Source of the DNA: Stomorhina lunata | Taxonomy: Eukaryota > Arthropoda > Insecta > Diptera > Rhiniidae | NCBI GenBank assembly: GCA_933228675.1 | Contig: OW121744.1 | Coordinates: 21,857,536-21,921,535 of the forward strand | Direction of reading: 5' to 3' | Length of the DNA: 64,000 nt | Shown here: one piece after another, positions 1 to 10,690 of the stretch | How the letters are laid out: every line of letters begins with the position of its first letter | Position numbering within the stretch: the stretch's first letter is position 1 | The notes under the pieces: generated by a model | Database searches by the model: none | Told to the model about the DNA's origin: nothing | What the model saw: only the letters and a program-made list of their open reading frames with translations | Translations under genes and position numbers: made by a program

Positions 1-845
1 GAAATTTTTTCTATAGAAAAAATTTTCTAATGAAATTTTTTCTATAGAAAAAATTTTCTAATGAAATTTTTTCTATAGAAAAAATTTTCTAATGAAATTT
101 TTTCTATAGAAAAAATTTTCTAATGAAATTTTTTCTATAGAAAAAATTTTCTAATGAAATTTTTTCTATAGAAAAAATTTTCTAATGAAATTTTTTCTAT
201 AGAAAAAATTTTCTAATGAAATTTTTTCTATAGAAAAAATTTTCTAATGAAATTTTTTCTATAGAAAAAATTTTCTAATGAAATTTTTTCTATAGAAAAA
301 ATTTTCTAATGAAATTTTTTCTATAGAAAAAATTTTCTAATGAAATTTTTTCTATAGAAAAAATTTTCTAATGAAATTTTTTCTATAGAAAAAATTTTCT
401 AATGAAATTTTTTCTATAGAAAAAATTTTCTAATGAAATTTTTTCTATAGAAAAAATTTTCTAATGAAATTTTTTCTATAGAAAAAATTTTCTAATGAAA
501 TTTTTTCTATAGAAAAAATTTTCTATTGAAATTTTTTCTATAGAAAAAATTTTCTAATGAAATTTTTTCTATAGACAAAATTTTCTAATGAAATTTTTTC
601 TATAGAAAACATTTTCTAATGAAATTTTTTCTATAGAAAAAATTTTCTAATGAAATTTTTTCTATAGAAAAAATTTTCTAATGAAATTTTTTCTATAGAA
701 AAAATTTTCTAATGAAATTTTTTCTATAGAAAAAATTATCTAATGAAATTTTTTCTATAGAAAAAATTATCTAATGAAATTTTTTCTATAGAAAAAATTT
801 TCTAATGAAATTTTTTCTATAGAAAAAATTTTCTAATGAAATTTT
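1..845. repeat. 31-bp minisatellite array A1 (continues beyond left edge)
   Basis: About 27 head-to-tail copies of a 31-base unit with very few substitutions. The core TTTTTTCTATAGAAAAAA is a perfect palindrome, and with the flanking GAAA and TTTTC nearly the whole unit is self-complementary. The array stops just before the splice acceptor at 855-857, so it lies in the intron upstream of the exon at 858. Variants cluster near 525-780; the rest is almost uniform, which suggests recent homogenisation. Confidence 0.95.
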
Positions 846-857
846 CAATATTTTCAG

Positions 858-1560
858 AAACAATGTTATGATTTTTTGAAATTTTTTTGTGGACGTCATG
901 AGCTCCTGCTTAACAATCTCAAGGCTCGCTGGTATGTCAAGGATATAGATAATTTGCTTAAATTCTTTCAAGAACCCTGGACGGAGCTTATAATGCATTC
1001 ACGTTTTGAAGAATTACGAGCAATTAACAGAAAATTAATAAGTGAGGAAGCAAAACAAATCCTAAGTATGGTAAGAAATTCAAAAATGTGAAAGTAAATA
1101 AATATACATATATGTGGCAATAAATCACAATGGCCTAAGTCGAAATTTTGTATTCTGAGAATTTATCTAAAAGATATTTGTATGAAATAGTTAAAATATA
1201 AATGTGCATAGTTTTAATAATATAGACACTTTATTCTTGAAATTTATCTGAGTATTAGATCTTGATCTAGAGAATAAGAATATGTTATAATATGAAAAAG
1301 CTCTAATGTCAACTTAAGCCATTATTATTTATTGCCACAGATATATAACATATACAAACAACTAAACCAACTGATCCTTATAGGACCTCGATCGCAATAG
1401 CAAAAGAAAACTATTAACCAAAGTTTGTGGCGATATAGGAGTAACTAGTGAAATGGAATTAACATTTCTGGAATTTATGCGTGATCATTATGAAGATTTC
1501 TATAGCGACATTATTTTACCCGAAGGTTTTCCTAATATAGGAAAAGAATCCGATGCTTAA
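858..1560 (+). CDS. 3' end of an unrecognised protein-coding gene (two exons)
   Basis: Two exons join in one frame. Exon a is 858-1070 (71 codons), after an acceptor TTTTCAG and before a donor GTAAGA. Exon b is 1384-1560 (58 codons plus TAA), after an acceptor CTTATAG. The intron is 313 bases. Both junctions are phase 0, so at least 129 C-terminal residues are encoded; the 5' part lies left of the window beyond a satellite-filled intron. The protein is charged and rich in aromatic residues (for example KARWYVKDIDNLLKFF in exon a and FLEFMRDHYEDFY in exon b), probably helical, with no signal peptide, membrane segment or motif I can name in this part. AATAAA at 1631-1636 would serve as polyadenylation signal. 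It converges on the odorant-binding gene 123 bases downstream. Function unknown; the exon structure is the main support. Confidence 0.7.
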
Positions 1561-1571
1561 TATATTTTTTC

Positions 1572-1590
1572 TTTATTTTTAACTTTTATT
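1572..1590 (-). other. polyadenylation signals of the odorant-binding gene
   Basis: AATAAA is present twice on the minus strand (1590-1585 and 1577-1572), about 95-110 bases past the stop codon at 1684. The 3' ends of the two convergent genes are therefore expected to overlap or abut here. Confidence 0.5.
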
Positions 1591-1630
1591 TGAATAATAT
1601 TTTGTGAATGATATTTAATTTGATAACAAT

Positions 1631-1636
1631 AATAAA
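1631..1636 (+). other. polyadenylation signal of the plus-strand gene
   Basis: AATAAA lies 70 bases past the TAA at 1558-1560. It is the first canonical signal downstream of that stop on the plus strand. Confidence 0.5.
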
Positions 1637-1683
1637 AAAAACTTGATGTATGTATGAATTTTTAAAAAATGCAGTTCATTTAA

Positions 1684-4492
1684 TTAAGCTCCCAATGAAC
1701 ACTGTGTCACAAATTGTTTTGCTAGGGCACAGTCTGCATTTTCGGTCCATCTGTGAGCTGGACAATTCTTAAAGTACTCCATGTACGTACAGCCCAACAC
1801 CATGCCGGCGAACGGACTACAACCCCTTTGGAGGGCTACATTTCCCAAAGGAATTTTCTTGAATGCCTTCATTTTCCGCTGAGCTGTCGGCTGACATTTG
1901 GCAAAAGCATCGGCCATGGTTTCAGCATAAACACTGTCATTGGCAAATTTGCTTAGTAGATCAGATTTGATGGTGGTCAATTCTAGTGTTTCAGGTTTTT
2001 GCATATATTTCGATTCGGTTAAAATGCATTCGGCCAAGCACTGGGTGAATTAAAATTATATTATTAAAATAATTACAAAATATTATTTTTATCTTACTGT
2101 GGCTGTATCCACTGTAGGTGGAGCATCATTGGGTCCCCCGGTTATACCCATACGCTGAGCACAAGTCATTGTTGCCTCATCTCTACCACCGTCTTGGCAA
2201 CATTTAGCGGGATCCTAGAATCCAAAATTTTGTAAATATACTTTTTATAGAAATTTTTTTAAAAATTTACTTTTTATAGGAAATTTTTCAAAATTTTACT
2301 TTAAAACAAAAATTTTCAAATATTTACTTTTATAGGAAATTTTTCAAAAATTAACCTTTTACAGGAAATTTTTCAAAAAATTCACTTTTTATAGTAAATT
2401 TTTCAAAAATTTAATTTTAATAGGAAATTTTTCAAATATTTACTTTTAAAAGGAAATTTTTCAAAAATTTACTTTTAAAATCAAATTTCTAAAAATTGAC
2501 TTTTTAAAGGAAATTTTTCAAAAATTTAATTTGTATAGGAAATTTTTCAAAAATTTCCTATTTTTATAGGAAATTTTACAAAATTTTCCTATTTTTATAG
2601 GAAATTTTTTCCTATTTTTATAGGAAATTTTTCAAAAATTTCCTATTTTTATAGGAAATTTTTCAAAAATTTCCTATTTTTATAGGAAATTTTTCAAAAA
2701 TTTCCTATTTTTATAGGAAATTTTTCAAAAATTTCCTATTTTTATAGGAAATTATTCAAAAATTTCCTATTTTTATAGGAAATTTTTCAAAAATTTCCTA
2801 TTTTTATAGGAAATTTTTCAAAAATTTCCTATTTTTATAGAAAATTTTTTCAAAAATTTCCTATTTTTATAGGAAATTTTTCAAAAATTTCCTATTTTTA
2901 TAGGAAATTTTTCAAAAATTTCCTATTTTTATAGGAAATTTTTCAAAAATTTCCTATTTTTATAGGAAATTTTTCAAAAATTTCCTATTTTTATAGGAAA
3001 TTTTTCAAAAATTTCCTATTTTTATAGGAAATTTTTCAAAAATTTCCTATTTTTATAGGAAATTTTTCAAAAATTTCCTATTTTTATAGGAAATTTTTCA
3101 AAAATTTCCTATTTTTATAGGAAATTTTTCAAAAATTTCCTATTTTTATAGGAAATTTTTCAAAAATTTCCTATTTTTATAGGAAATTTTTCAAAAATTT
3201 CCTATTTTTATAGGAAATTTTTCAAAAATTTCCTATTTTTATAGGAAATTTTTCAAAAATTTCCTATTTTTATAGGAAATTTTTCAAAAATTTCCTATTT
3301 TTATAGGAAATTTTTCAAAAATTTCCTATTTTTATAGGAAATTTTTCAAAAATTTCCTATTTTTATAGGAAATTTTTCAAAAATTTCCTATTTTTATAGG
3401 AAATTTTTCAAAAATTTCCTATTTTTATAGGAAATTTTTCAAAAATTTCCTATTTTTATAGGAAATTTTTCAAAAATTTCCTATTTTTATAGGAAATTTT
3501 TCAAAAATTTCCTATTTTTATAGGAAATTTTTCAAAAATTTCCTATTTTTATAGGAAATTTTTCAAAAATTTCCTATTTTTATAGGAAATTTTTCAAAAA
3601 TTTCCTATTTTTATAGGAAATTTTTCAAAAATTTCCTATTTTTATAGGAAATTTTTCAAAAATTTCCTATTTTTATAGGAAATTTTTCAAAAATTTCCTG
3701 TTTTTATAGCAAATTTTTCAAAAATTTCCTATTTTTATAGCAAATTTTTCAAAAATTTCCTATTTTTATAGCAAATTTTTCAAAAATTTCCTATTTTTAT
3801 AGCAAATTTTTCAAAAATTTCCTATTGTTATAGCAAATTTTTCAAAATTTTCCTATTTTTATAGCAAATTTTTCAAAAATTTTCTATTTTTGTAGCAAAT
3901 TTTTCAAAAATTTCCTATTTTTATAGCAAATTTTTCAAAAATTTCCTATTTTTATAGCAAATTTTTCAAAAATTTCCTATTTTTATAGCGAATTTTTCAA
4001 AAATTTCCTATTTTTATAAGAAATTTTTCAAAAATTGCCTATTTTTATAGGAAATTTTTCAAAAATTTCCTATTTTTTAGGAATTTTTTCAAAAATTTCC
4101 TATTTTTATAAGAAAATTTTTCAAAAATTTCCTATTTTTATAGGAAATTTTTCAAAAATTTACCTTTTATAACTCAGAAGGGAAAAGTAAAAAATTTACC
4201 AAACAAAAAATAGTTTTGCCTTCTCTTACGAAAGACTTAAGACAGCAACTTTGTTATGATCTCTTTAAATGTTTGTGTCTTAAGTCTTTTGAATTGGCAT
4301 TTATTGTTTTTACGCATAATTTTTAAATGAACTTACCACTAGTTGAGGAGGCCTTTGGCAATCAATTACATCAGCCAGAGAACACTATAAATAAAAATAT
4401 AAAAAAATAATAAATTTGTTTTTTTATAACTAATCCAAACTCACTTGTAAAATTGCACTCAATAGGAACAAGGATATCACAGATTTAAGCAT
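1684..4492 (-). CDS. Plus-C odorant-binding protein, four exons, complete
   Basis: Exons on the minus strand are 4492-4445 (16 codons), 4384-4337 (16), 2214-2098 (39) and 2040-1684 (118 plus stop). All introns are GT-AG and phase 0, giving 189 residues. Exon 1 encodes a signal peptide (MLKSVISLFLLSAILQ), as expected for a secreted carrier of hydrophobic ligands in sensillum lymph or other fluids. The mature part has 13 cysteines, including the CC pair in DPAKCCQDG, CLAEC at the start of exon 4, and the C-terminal FKNCPAHRW with proline directly after the cysteine. That CP with a nearby tryptophan, plus the extra cysteines, is the hallmark of the Plus-C class (Drosophila Obp46a, 47b, 50, 58, 85a and 93a groups); I cannot say which member. 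Two introns are 57 and 60 bases, but the third is 2.1 kb because it holds a 31-bp minisatellite. No frameshift or stop is seen. Confidence 0.9.
2225..4165. repeat. 31-bp minisatellite array A2 inside an odorant-binding-protein intron
   Basis: About 60 tandem units fill the intron between exons 2 and 3 of the Plus-C gene. Each typical unit is a hairpin with 13-base arms (ending CCTAT and starting ATAGG) around a four-T loop. The first 350 bases are degenerate 27-30 base units with TTACTTT in place of one arm. 2630-3690 is almost perfectly homogeneous. A block at 3700-3990 uses ATAGCAAAT instead of ATAGGAAAT. Confidence 0.95.
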
Positions 4493-4586
4493 TTTTAATT
4501 TTTAGTATTTTTCAATTGAATAGAACAAGTACAAGTACAAGCAACGATTGTCACTAAATAACCATAAATTTTAGAAAACCTATGAA

Positions 4587-4592
4587 TTTATA
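4587..4592 (-). promoter_or_regulatory. probable TATA box of the odorant-binding gene
   Basis: TATAAA on the minus strand, within GGTATAAATTCATAGG, about 95 bases upstream of the start codon at 4492. Initiation near 4560 would leave a 5' leader of roughly 70 bases. Supported by position and motif only. Confidence 0.45.
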
Positions 4593-4599
4593 CCAAAAA

Positions 4600-5495
4600 A
4601 CGTACGCACTGACTAAATAAAGTTTGAAAAAAAAATATGGAAAACTGTAAATAATTTGTTAATTTTATTATTATTATGAGGAAAATCCATTTTTAGTAAT
4701 TTCAAAGTTAATAAACACAAACAATTCACCCCATTCACTGACCATTTAATTGCTTTGGCTTAAGTGACGCATCATCAGCAGCAAAAGCATTACTTTATGA
4801 TGAGACCATTATCGTTCATCCATCCATCCATCCGACCAGTCAAGGGCATAAAGAGTCTAATGATTTGACCAGATAGTTTCTCTTCAAAAGAGTTTAACAA
4901 CATTTTTCTAGGTTTTTCTGTCAAAAAGTTCATGAAGTTGCTACTGTCTGTTATTGACAACTTTTGATATTATTTCTCAAATGAACTTGCGAATGATGTT
5001 ATTTGGTCAACAAAAGGTTTGGCTTGATATTCGAAACTAAAATAGAGAAGAAAAGTTGAAATTATTTTGCACACATCACTGAACTTTGTTTTAGGTTTCT
5101 GCGAATTACGTATTGAATTTGGAAAAAGTTTTTAAATTGAAATATGTACATGCATGTGTAGTAAAATTACGTTTAGAAGCGCATGTGGTAAATAAAATTA
5201 GTTTTGCTTAGTTAAACACTAATTATTGTATTGACATTTGAATGGAAAAAATGTTTTCCTAATATAGGTCATGGTCATAGTTAACCATTGAAAACTGGGA
5301 AATAATACACATCGTTTAATTATTTGTGTTATGACGAAATTTGTCAATTATCTTATTTTACAAAAATCCGAAAAAAAAGGAAAAATGTATATTTTTGATG
5401 TTTAAAGAAAAGAAAATTTTATGAAATAAATATTTACATAAGATTTCTGCCATGTGGCTCATAGAAGGCTTAATCTAAAACACCAATTTTCAAGA
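4600..5495. other. intergenic sequence, nothing recognised
   Basis: A+T-rich unique sequence upstream of the odorant-binding gene. It contains a short CATC repeat near 4816-4833 and no coding signal on either strand that I can support. Confidence 0.5.
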
Positions 5496-5734
5496 AGTGA
5501 CTAAGCATTACCCCAAATAAAAAAATCTAATGGGGTTAAACCACACGATCTTGGTGGCCAAATAATTGGGCTATTACATGAAATTATTTGGTCATCAAAA
5601 GTCTCTTCGAGCAAATCATGTGCAGAGGTCGGCACAAAGAGAACAGAAGAAAAAAAATCGTAGGCAGAGTTGCCGTTTTTAATACTTTTTACTAAAAGAG
5701 GGATTTTTTTCAACGTGTAGTTCTGATGTTTCAA
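5455..5734 (-). pseudogene. mariner-type transposase C-terminal fragment
   Basis: The minus-strand translation contains WPPRSCGLTPLDFFIWG, the conserved segment around the third catalytic aspartate of mariner-family (DD34D) transposases; D in PLDFF is the catalytic residue. The N-terminal two thirds are absent and the frame closes soon after the motif. No terminal repeats were found, so this is an isolated relic. Confidence 0.8.
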
Positions 5735-5934
5735 AAAAAAAGTTTTCTACTCTAATTTTTTTAAATACTTTTATCAAAAATTTTTCTATAGAATTTTTCT
5801 TTTTTATTTTTATTTATAGAAAATTTTTTCTTTTCAAATTTTTTTTATCAAAAATTTTTCAATAGAAAATTTTTCTATAAAAAAAATTTTTTATCAAACA
5901 ATTTTTTTAAAGAAAAAATTTTTAATACAAAAAC
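5735..5934. repeat. degenerate A/T-rich minisatellite debris
   Basis: Imperfect copies of TATAGAAAATTTTT and TTTTATCAAAAATT motifs with no stable period, leading into the regular array that follows. Confidence 0.6.
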
Positions 5935-6893
5935 TAAAAAAAATTTAAAAAATTTACTTTTTAAAGGAATTTTTTCAAAAATTTACTTCAAGGAAATTTA
6001 CAAAAAATTTACTTTTTCCAGAAAATTTTTCAAAAATTTACTTTTTCTAGAAAATTTTTCAAAAATTTACTTTTTATAGGAAATTTTTAATATTAACTTT
6101 TTATAGGAAATTTTTCAAAAATTTACTTTTTATAGGAAGTTTTTCAAAAATTTACTTTTTATAGGAAATTTTTCAAAAATTTACTTTTTATAGGAAATTT
6201 TTCAAAAATTCACTTTTTATAGAAAATTTTTCAAAAATTGACTTTTTATAGGAAATTTTTCAAAAATTTACTTTTTATAGGAAATTTTTCAAAAATTTAC
6301 TTTTTATAGGAAATTTTTCAAAAATTTACTTTTTATAGGAAATTTTTCAAAAATTTACTTTTTATAGGAAATTTTTCAAAAATTTACTTTTTATAGGAAA
6401 TTTTTCAAAAATTTACTTTTGATAGGAAATTTACAAAAAATTTACTTTTTCCAGAAAATTTTTCAAAAATTTACTTTTTCTAGAAAATTTTCAAAAATTT
6501 ACTTTTTATAGGAAATTTTTCAAAAATTTACTTTTTATAGGAAATTTTTCAAAAATTTACTTTTCATAGGAAATTTTTCAAAAATTTACTTTTTATAGAA
6601 AATTTTTCAAAAATTTACTTTTTATAGGAAATTTTTCAAAAATTTACTTTTTATAGGAAATTTTTCAAAAATTTACTTTTTATAGGAAATTTTTCAAAAA
6701 TTTACTTTTGATAGGAAATTTACAAAAAATTTACTTTTTCCAGAAAATTTTTCAAAAATTTACTTTTTCTAGAAAATTTTCAAAAATTTACTTTTTATAG
6801 GAAATTTTTCATATATTTACTTTTTATAGGAAATTTTTCACAAATTTACTTTTTATAGGAAATTTTCCAAAAATTTACTTTCTAAAGAAAATT
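5935..6893 (+). repeat. 29-bp minisatellite array A3, forward half
   Basis: About 33 units of 29 bases containing TTTACTTTTTATAGGAAAT. A variant block with CCAGAAAAT followed by CTAGAAAAT recurs near 5992, 6425 and 6714, showing that multi-unit blocks were duplicated. Confidence 0.95.
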
Positions 6894-7660
6894 TTTTATA
6901 AATTTTTTTGAAAAATTTCCTATAAAAAGTAAATTTTTGAAAAATTTCCTATAAAAAGTAAATTTTTGAAAAATTTCCTATAAAAAGTAAATTTTTTAAA
7001 AATTTCCTATAAAAAGTAAATTTTTTAAAAATTTCCTATAAAAAGTAAATTTTTGAAAAATTTCCTATAAAAAGTAAATTTTAAAAAAATTTCCTATAAA
7101 AATGGGAAATTTTTGAAAAATTTCTTTTAAAAAGTAAATTTTTTGTAAAATTTCCTTTTGAAGTTAATTTTTGAAAAATTTCCTTTTGAAGTTAATTTTT
7201 GAAAAATTTCCTATAAAAAGTAAATTTTTGAAAAATTTCCCGTAAAGAGTAAATTTTTAAAAAATTTCCTCTAAAAAGTAAATTTTTTAAAAAATTCCTT
7301 TAAAAAGTAAATTTTTGAAAAATTTCCTATAAAAGGTAAATTTTTGAAAAATTTCCTATAAAAAGTAAATTTTTGAAAAATTTTCTATAAAAAGTAAATT
7401 TATGAAAAATTTTCTATCAAAAGTAAATTTATGAAAAATTTTCTATAAAAAGTAAATTTATGAAAATTTCCTTTAAAAAGTAAATTTTTGGAAAATTTAT
7501 TATAACATGTAAATTTTTGAAAAATTTCCTATAAAAATAAAATTTTTGAAAAATTTTCTATAAAAAGTAAATTTATGAAAAATTTTTTTTAAAGCAAATT
7601 TTTGGAAAATATCCTATAACAAGTAAATTTTTGAAAAATTTACTATAAAACGAAAACTTT
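6894..7660 (-). repeat. 29-bp minisatellite array A3, inverted half
   Basis: The same 29-base unit as in 5935-6893 but on the opposite strand (ATTTCCTATAAAAAGTAAA). It is more degenerate than the forward half. The switch occurs within a few dozen bases around 6885-6905. Confidence 0.92.
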
Positions 7661-7985
7661 TCTATATAGAATTTTTTATCAAAATTTTTTCTACAGAAAA
7701 TTTTTCCATAGAAAATTTTTTTCTCAAAAATTTTTTTATAGAAAATTTTTTTATCAATAATTTTTTATAGGAAATTTTTTTCTCAAAAGTTTTTTTAAAG
7801 AAAAGTTTTTTATTAAAAAATTTTTATTAAAAATTTTTCTATAGAACATTTTTTATCAAAATTTTTCTATAAAATTTTTTTTATCAAAAATTCTCTATAG
7901 AAAATTTTTTTATCAAAAATTCTCTATGGAAAATTTTTTTATCAAAAATTCTCTATAGAAAATTTTTTTATCAAAAAAAAATCTA
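7661..7985. repeat. degenerate 30-bp minisatellite with TTTTTATCAAAAATT units
   Basis: About ten diverged units combining TTTTTTATCAAAAATT with TCTATAGAAAATT, the same family as the arrays at 16.4-22.2 kb. Confidence 0.8.
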
Positions 7986-7989
7986 CAGC

Positions 7990-9034
7990 CGATTTTATAT
8001 ATTTTTTTTTTTTTTATTTTTATATTATACAAAAAAAGTGATAAAAGTATTGCTTATTCTAAGGCGTTGGTAAAATCTTCAATATAATTGGGCAACAAAC
8101 TCTTTCGAAAGCCTTCTTGTTGTCGGTTATTGTTTGTGGACAACGGATATCCAATCAGGGGGATGTTCTGCGCTGCTTTTATTCTTATTGGTGGCTAGCT
8201 TTGCTTAGCAAGTTGTTATCCTGATTCCGGTTTATGTCTCTGGTAAGGTGTTTGTAAACAAATTCCCTACTCCGAATCAGGGTTGCTGATGAAGGTTTGG
8301 ATGTTGGCTGCTAACATCCTAGACACACACCATAAGCCGAAACCGAATTTGGGTTCGCCTTAAGTTTGATGTAAATAAAAAATTTTCATCAAGCTTCAAA
8401 CATTCAAACAATAATACTGTCATCTTGTGAAACAGCTCTGTCTTTGTTTCTCTCAGCTGTTTTTAAAAAGAATTTGGCGTTTGTTTTCGTTTTGTTGTTG
8501 TTATTGTCTTGTTTAGTTTGACAAACTCTCGCATGAACTTTTTATTTTTTATGTTAATTTGTTTATTGGTTAAACAAAAGAAATAAATTTATTAAAGCAG
8601 AAAATTTGTTGACTTAAATTAGTGTAAAATTGTTAAATATATTATATTAAATGTTTATAACTACTTCTCAAAAGTGCAGTGATAAAAGTTTTTATTCAAC
8701 TTTGAAAAAAGTGTTTATGAGTTGTTGAAATTTTTTAATAAACATTAACTTGGCCTGAAAAGAAATACAATTGGAAATTGGTAAATAAAAAAGGTAAGAC
8801 ATTTTTATTAAAGCAAGTATTTATTTACATTGAAAAGAGCAATAATTAAGAGTTGACTGAAAACGAAATAGTTGGATTTTTGTTTTTTAAAGGATTCTTA
8901 ACTTTGAAATCATGTCCCATTTTGATATTTCTAAGCTTTTGAGACAAAGAACCCACAGAATATTTATTATAAAACAAAATTTTGCCGCCTCCAAACTTGT
9001 CTTCCAACATTCCATAACACATTTTGAAGGTTAG
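7990..9034. other. unique sequence with a possible non-coding exon
   Basis: No protein-coding exon recognised. 8450-8793 has a leader-like composition (AAAAGTGCAGTGATAAAAG near 8670) and ends at AAAAAAG followed by a donor-like GTAAGAC at 8793-8799. It could be an untranslated first exon of a plus-strand gene whose introns lie to the right. This is weak: there is no matching downstream exon in the window. Confidence 0.25.
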
Positions 9035-10105
9035 TTATCAAAGGAAAAAGAGCTGTTTGCATTGCTATCCTTTACTGTAACTATCTCTGGAGACCCACCA
9101 TCCTTTGATGATGACTGTCTGGAGGTATATACGGACGGATCTAAGTCAAAGATGGGCGTTGGAGGGGGCTTCTTCATTCCGCTTTTAGGGAAGGAAATCT
9201 GTTTTAAGCTACCTGATCATTGTAGTATCCTTCAATCCGAGATATCGGCCATATATAGGGCTGCCAATTGGTTAAAATACTATAGAATATACGGCAGGGA
9301 TATTCGCTTTTGTATCGACAGTCAGGCTGCCATAAAATCCCTATCTAATGTCCACACGACATCTGTTCTTACTCGTAAATGCCGGGCATCTCTAAATGAG
9401 ATGGCGAGACATTGCAATATCGAACTTTTTTGGGTACCCGGGCACAACAACATACCTGGTAACTCCACTGCGGACAGACTCGCCAAATCCGGTGCTCTCC
9501 TGGGTCATGATAACATCGATCAATTTACGGGAACACCGCTATCCGCCTGCAAATCAGAAATTAGGCAACTTTATGAATCAGCGCAGAACACCTGGTCCCT
9601 TGAAGCTACTTGTTCAATATCCAGGCAAACATGGCCCACTTATGACAATAAACGTTCAAAGTGCTTGGCTTCTCTACCTCGCCACAGACTCCGCAACCTA
9701 ATCTCGACCCTAACAGGTCATTGTACTTTTGGGCTGCATGCCAGAAGGCTTAACCTTCAACACCATGACTACTGCCGTAGCTGTCACAACGTTGAAGAGG
9801 AGGAAACGGTTACTCATCTTCTCTGCCACTGCCCCGCTCTCTCTTTTTCGAGAGCTACCTTTCTGGGAGCACTCTATCTGCATGATCTATCCGATCTAGC
9901 GAGTATTGACATTCGCAAAATAGAATCGTTTATCAGAGCTACAGGATGGCTTGAATAAGCCTCTCATCGATGGTCTGGAATTAATTATCTTTGTTCTCTT
10001 TTCCAGTCTATCCCCTGCAGGTACCACAAAGGGACCGCTTTCTAGGACCCAAGTGACGCTGACTAACCATCGGCTGCCTGCCTAACCTAACCTAACCTAT
10101 TGCTA
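9035..10105 (+). mobile_element. 5'-truncated LINE (RNase H-bearing clade)
   Basis: The 3' end of a non-LTR retrotransposon. It consists of an open frame for the RNase H and terminal zinc-finger region, about 120 bases of 3' UTR, and a tail of three and a half CCTAA repeats at about 10082-10099. The 5' break lies near 9050, as usual for incomplete target-primed insertion. Pieces of the same family recur at 38040-38190, 38415-38600 and 39010-39140. Confidence 0.85.
9062..9958 (+). CDS. LINE ORF2 C-terminus: RNase H domain plus zinc finger (partial)
   Basis: This is 298 residues of uninterrupted coding sequence ending in TAA at 9956-9958. The true protein began far upstream; the frame is open back to 9035 and the first codon here is TTG. 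The RNase H domain spans residues 20-145, with all four acidic catalytic residues in place: D25 (YTDGSK), E60 (LQSEIS), D86 (FCIDSQ) and D138 (STADRLAK). WVPGH at 124-128 is the typical histidine loop. A Cys/His cluster (CRSCHNV then HLLCHCP) follows near residues 240-262, the usual terminal finger of I/R1/LOA-like insect LINEs. Reverse transcriptase and endonuclease are missing, so it cannot move alone. The clean frame suggests a fairly young insertion. Confidence 0.88.
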   Translation: MLSFTVTISGDPPSFDDDCLEVYTDGSKSKMGVGGGFFIPLLGKEICFKLPDHCSILQSEISAIYRAANWLKYYRIYGRDIRFCIDSQAAIKSLSNVHTTSVLTRKCRASLNEMARHCNIELFWVPGHNNIPGNSTADRLAKSGALLGHDNIDQFTGTPLSACKSEIRQLYESAQNTWSLEATCSISRQTWPTYDNKRSKCLASLPRHRLRNLISTLTGHCTFGLHARRLNLQHHDYCRSCHNVEEEETVTHLLCHCPALSFSRATFLGALYLHDLSDLASIDIRKIESFIRATGWLE

Positions 10106-10222
10106 TCTGTATGCGGACTTGGGTAGTTTCTGCAATTTTTGTTTAGAGTACCATATCTTAGTACAGGGTGTTTGATAACAGATCTTATCAAAACTTACCT
10201 ATAGAAACATAGGTGATAAAGC

Positions 10223-10690
10223 CGATGTTGGATACCAAGCAACGGTTCTGATTGGTCTTAACTGAGTAAGCCCAGACTTATTTTGGTTATCCTTTATCTT
10301 AACTTTGGTCATCGACCTTATCGTTGTAGCTTCCGAGAAGCTACCTTATCAACCGTTGATGCAAAAAGTAACAAGTCCGCTAGTTCTCCTATAAGAGCTA
10401 TAAAATATGGGCTAGTAACCCACTCTTGCAAAAAAATTCCTATAATTAAGCTTAAATTAGAATAAAAACGGCCCTTAATGCTAGCAGAGGACGTGCAAAC
10501 TTTCGATGGAAAGACCAAGAAGAGAAAAATCTTCTAAAGCTTGGCCTACTAAATTGGAGAATATGCCCAAAAGATCTTCTGTTATCCTTGACTCCCAGTG
10601 GAGCATAGGGCCTCAATTACTCAAAATATTATAAAATATGATCAGGCTTTGACATTAACAGGTTGTAAATATAGGCCATTTTAGTGAGTA
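10223..10690 (+). mobile_element. RTE-like LINE C-terminal/3' fragment, copy 1
   Basis: Repeated at 38636-39005, 40572-41000 and, inverted, 58850-59275. One frame near 10480-10590 reads RWKDQEEKNLLKLGLLNWR, resembling the RW.D.VEEDL..LG.RNW block at the C-terminus of RTE/CR1-like insect LINEs. Several stops are present. The 3' end runs into GGTTGTAAATATAGG and a short GTAAGT-like tail. Confidence 0.6.

Noticed and set aside
1..845. CRISPR array
   Set aside because: The units are directly abutting with no unique spacers, in a eukaryotic intron.
10080..10100. Interstitial telomere sequence
   Set aside because: Only about 18 bases of CCTAA repeat directly at a LINE 3' end; most simply the element's own tail.
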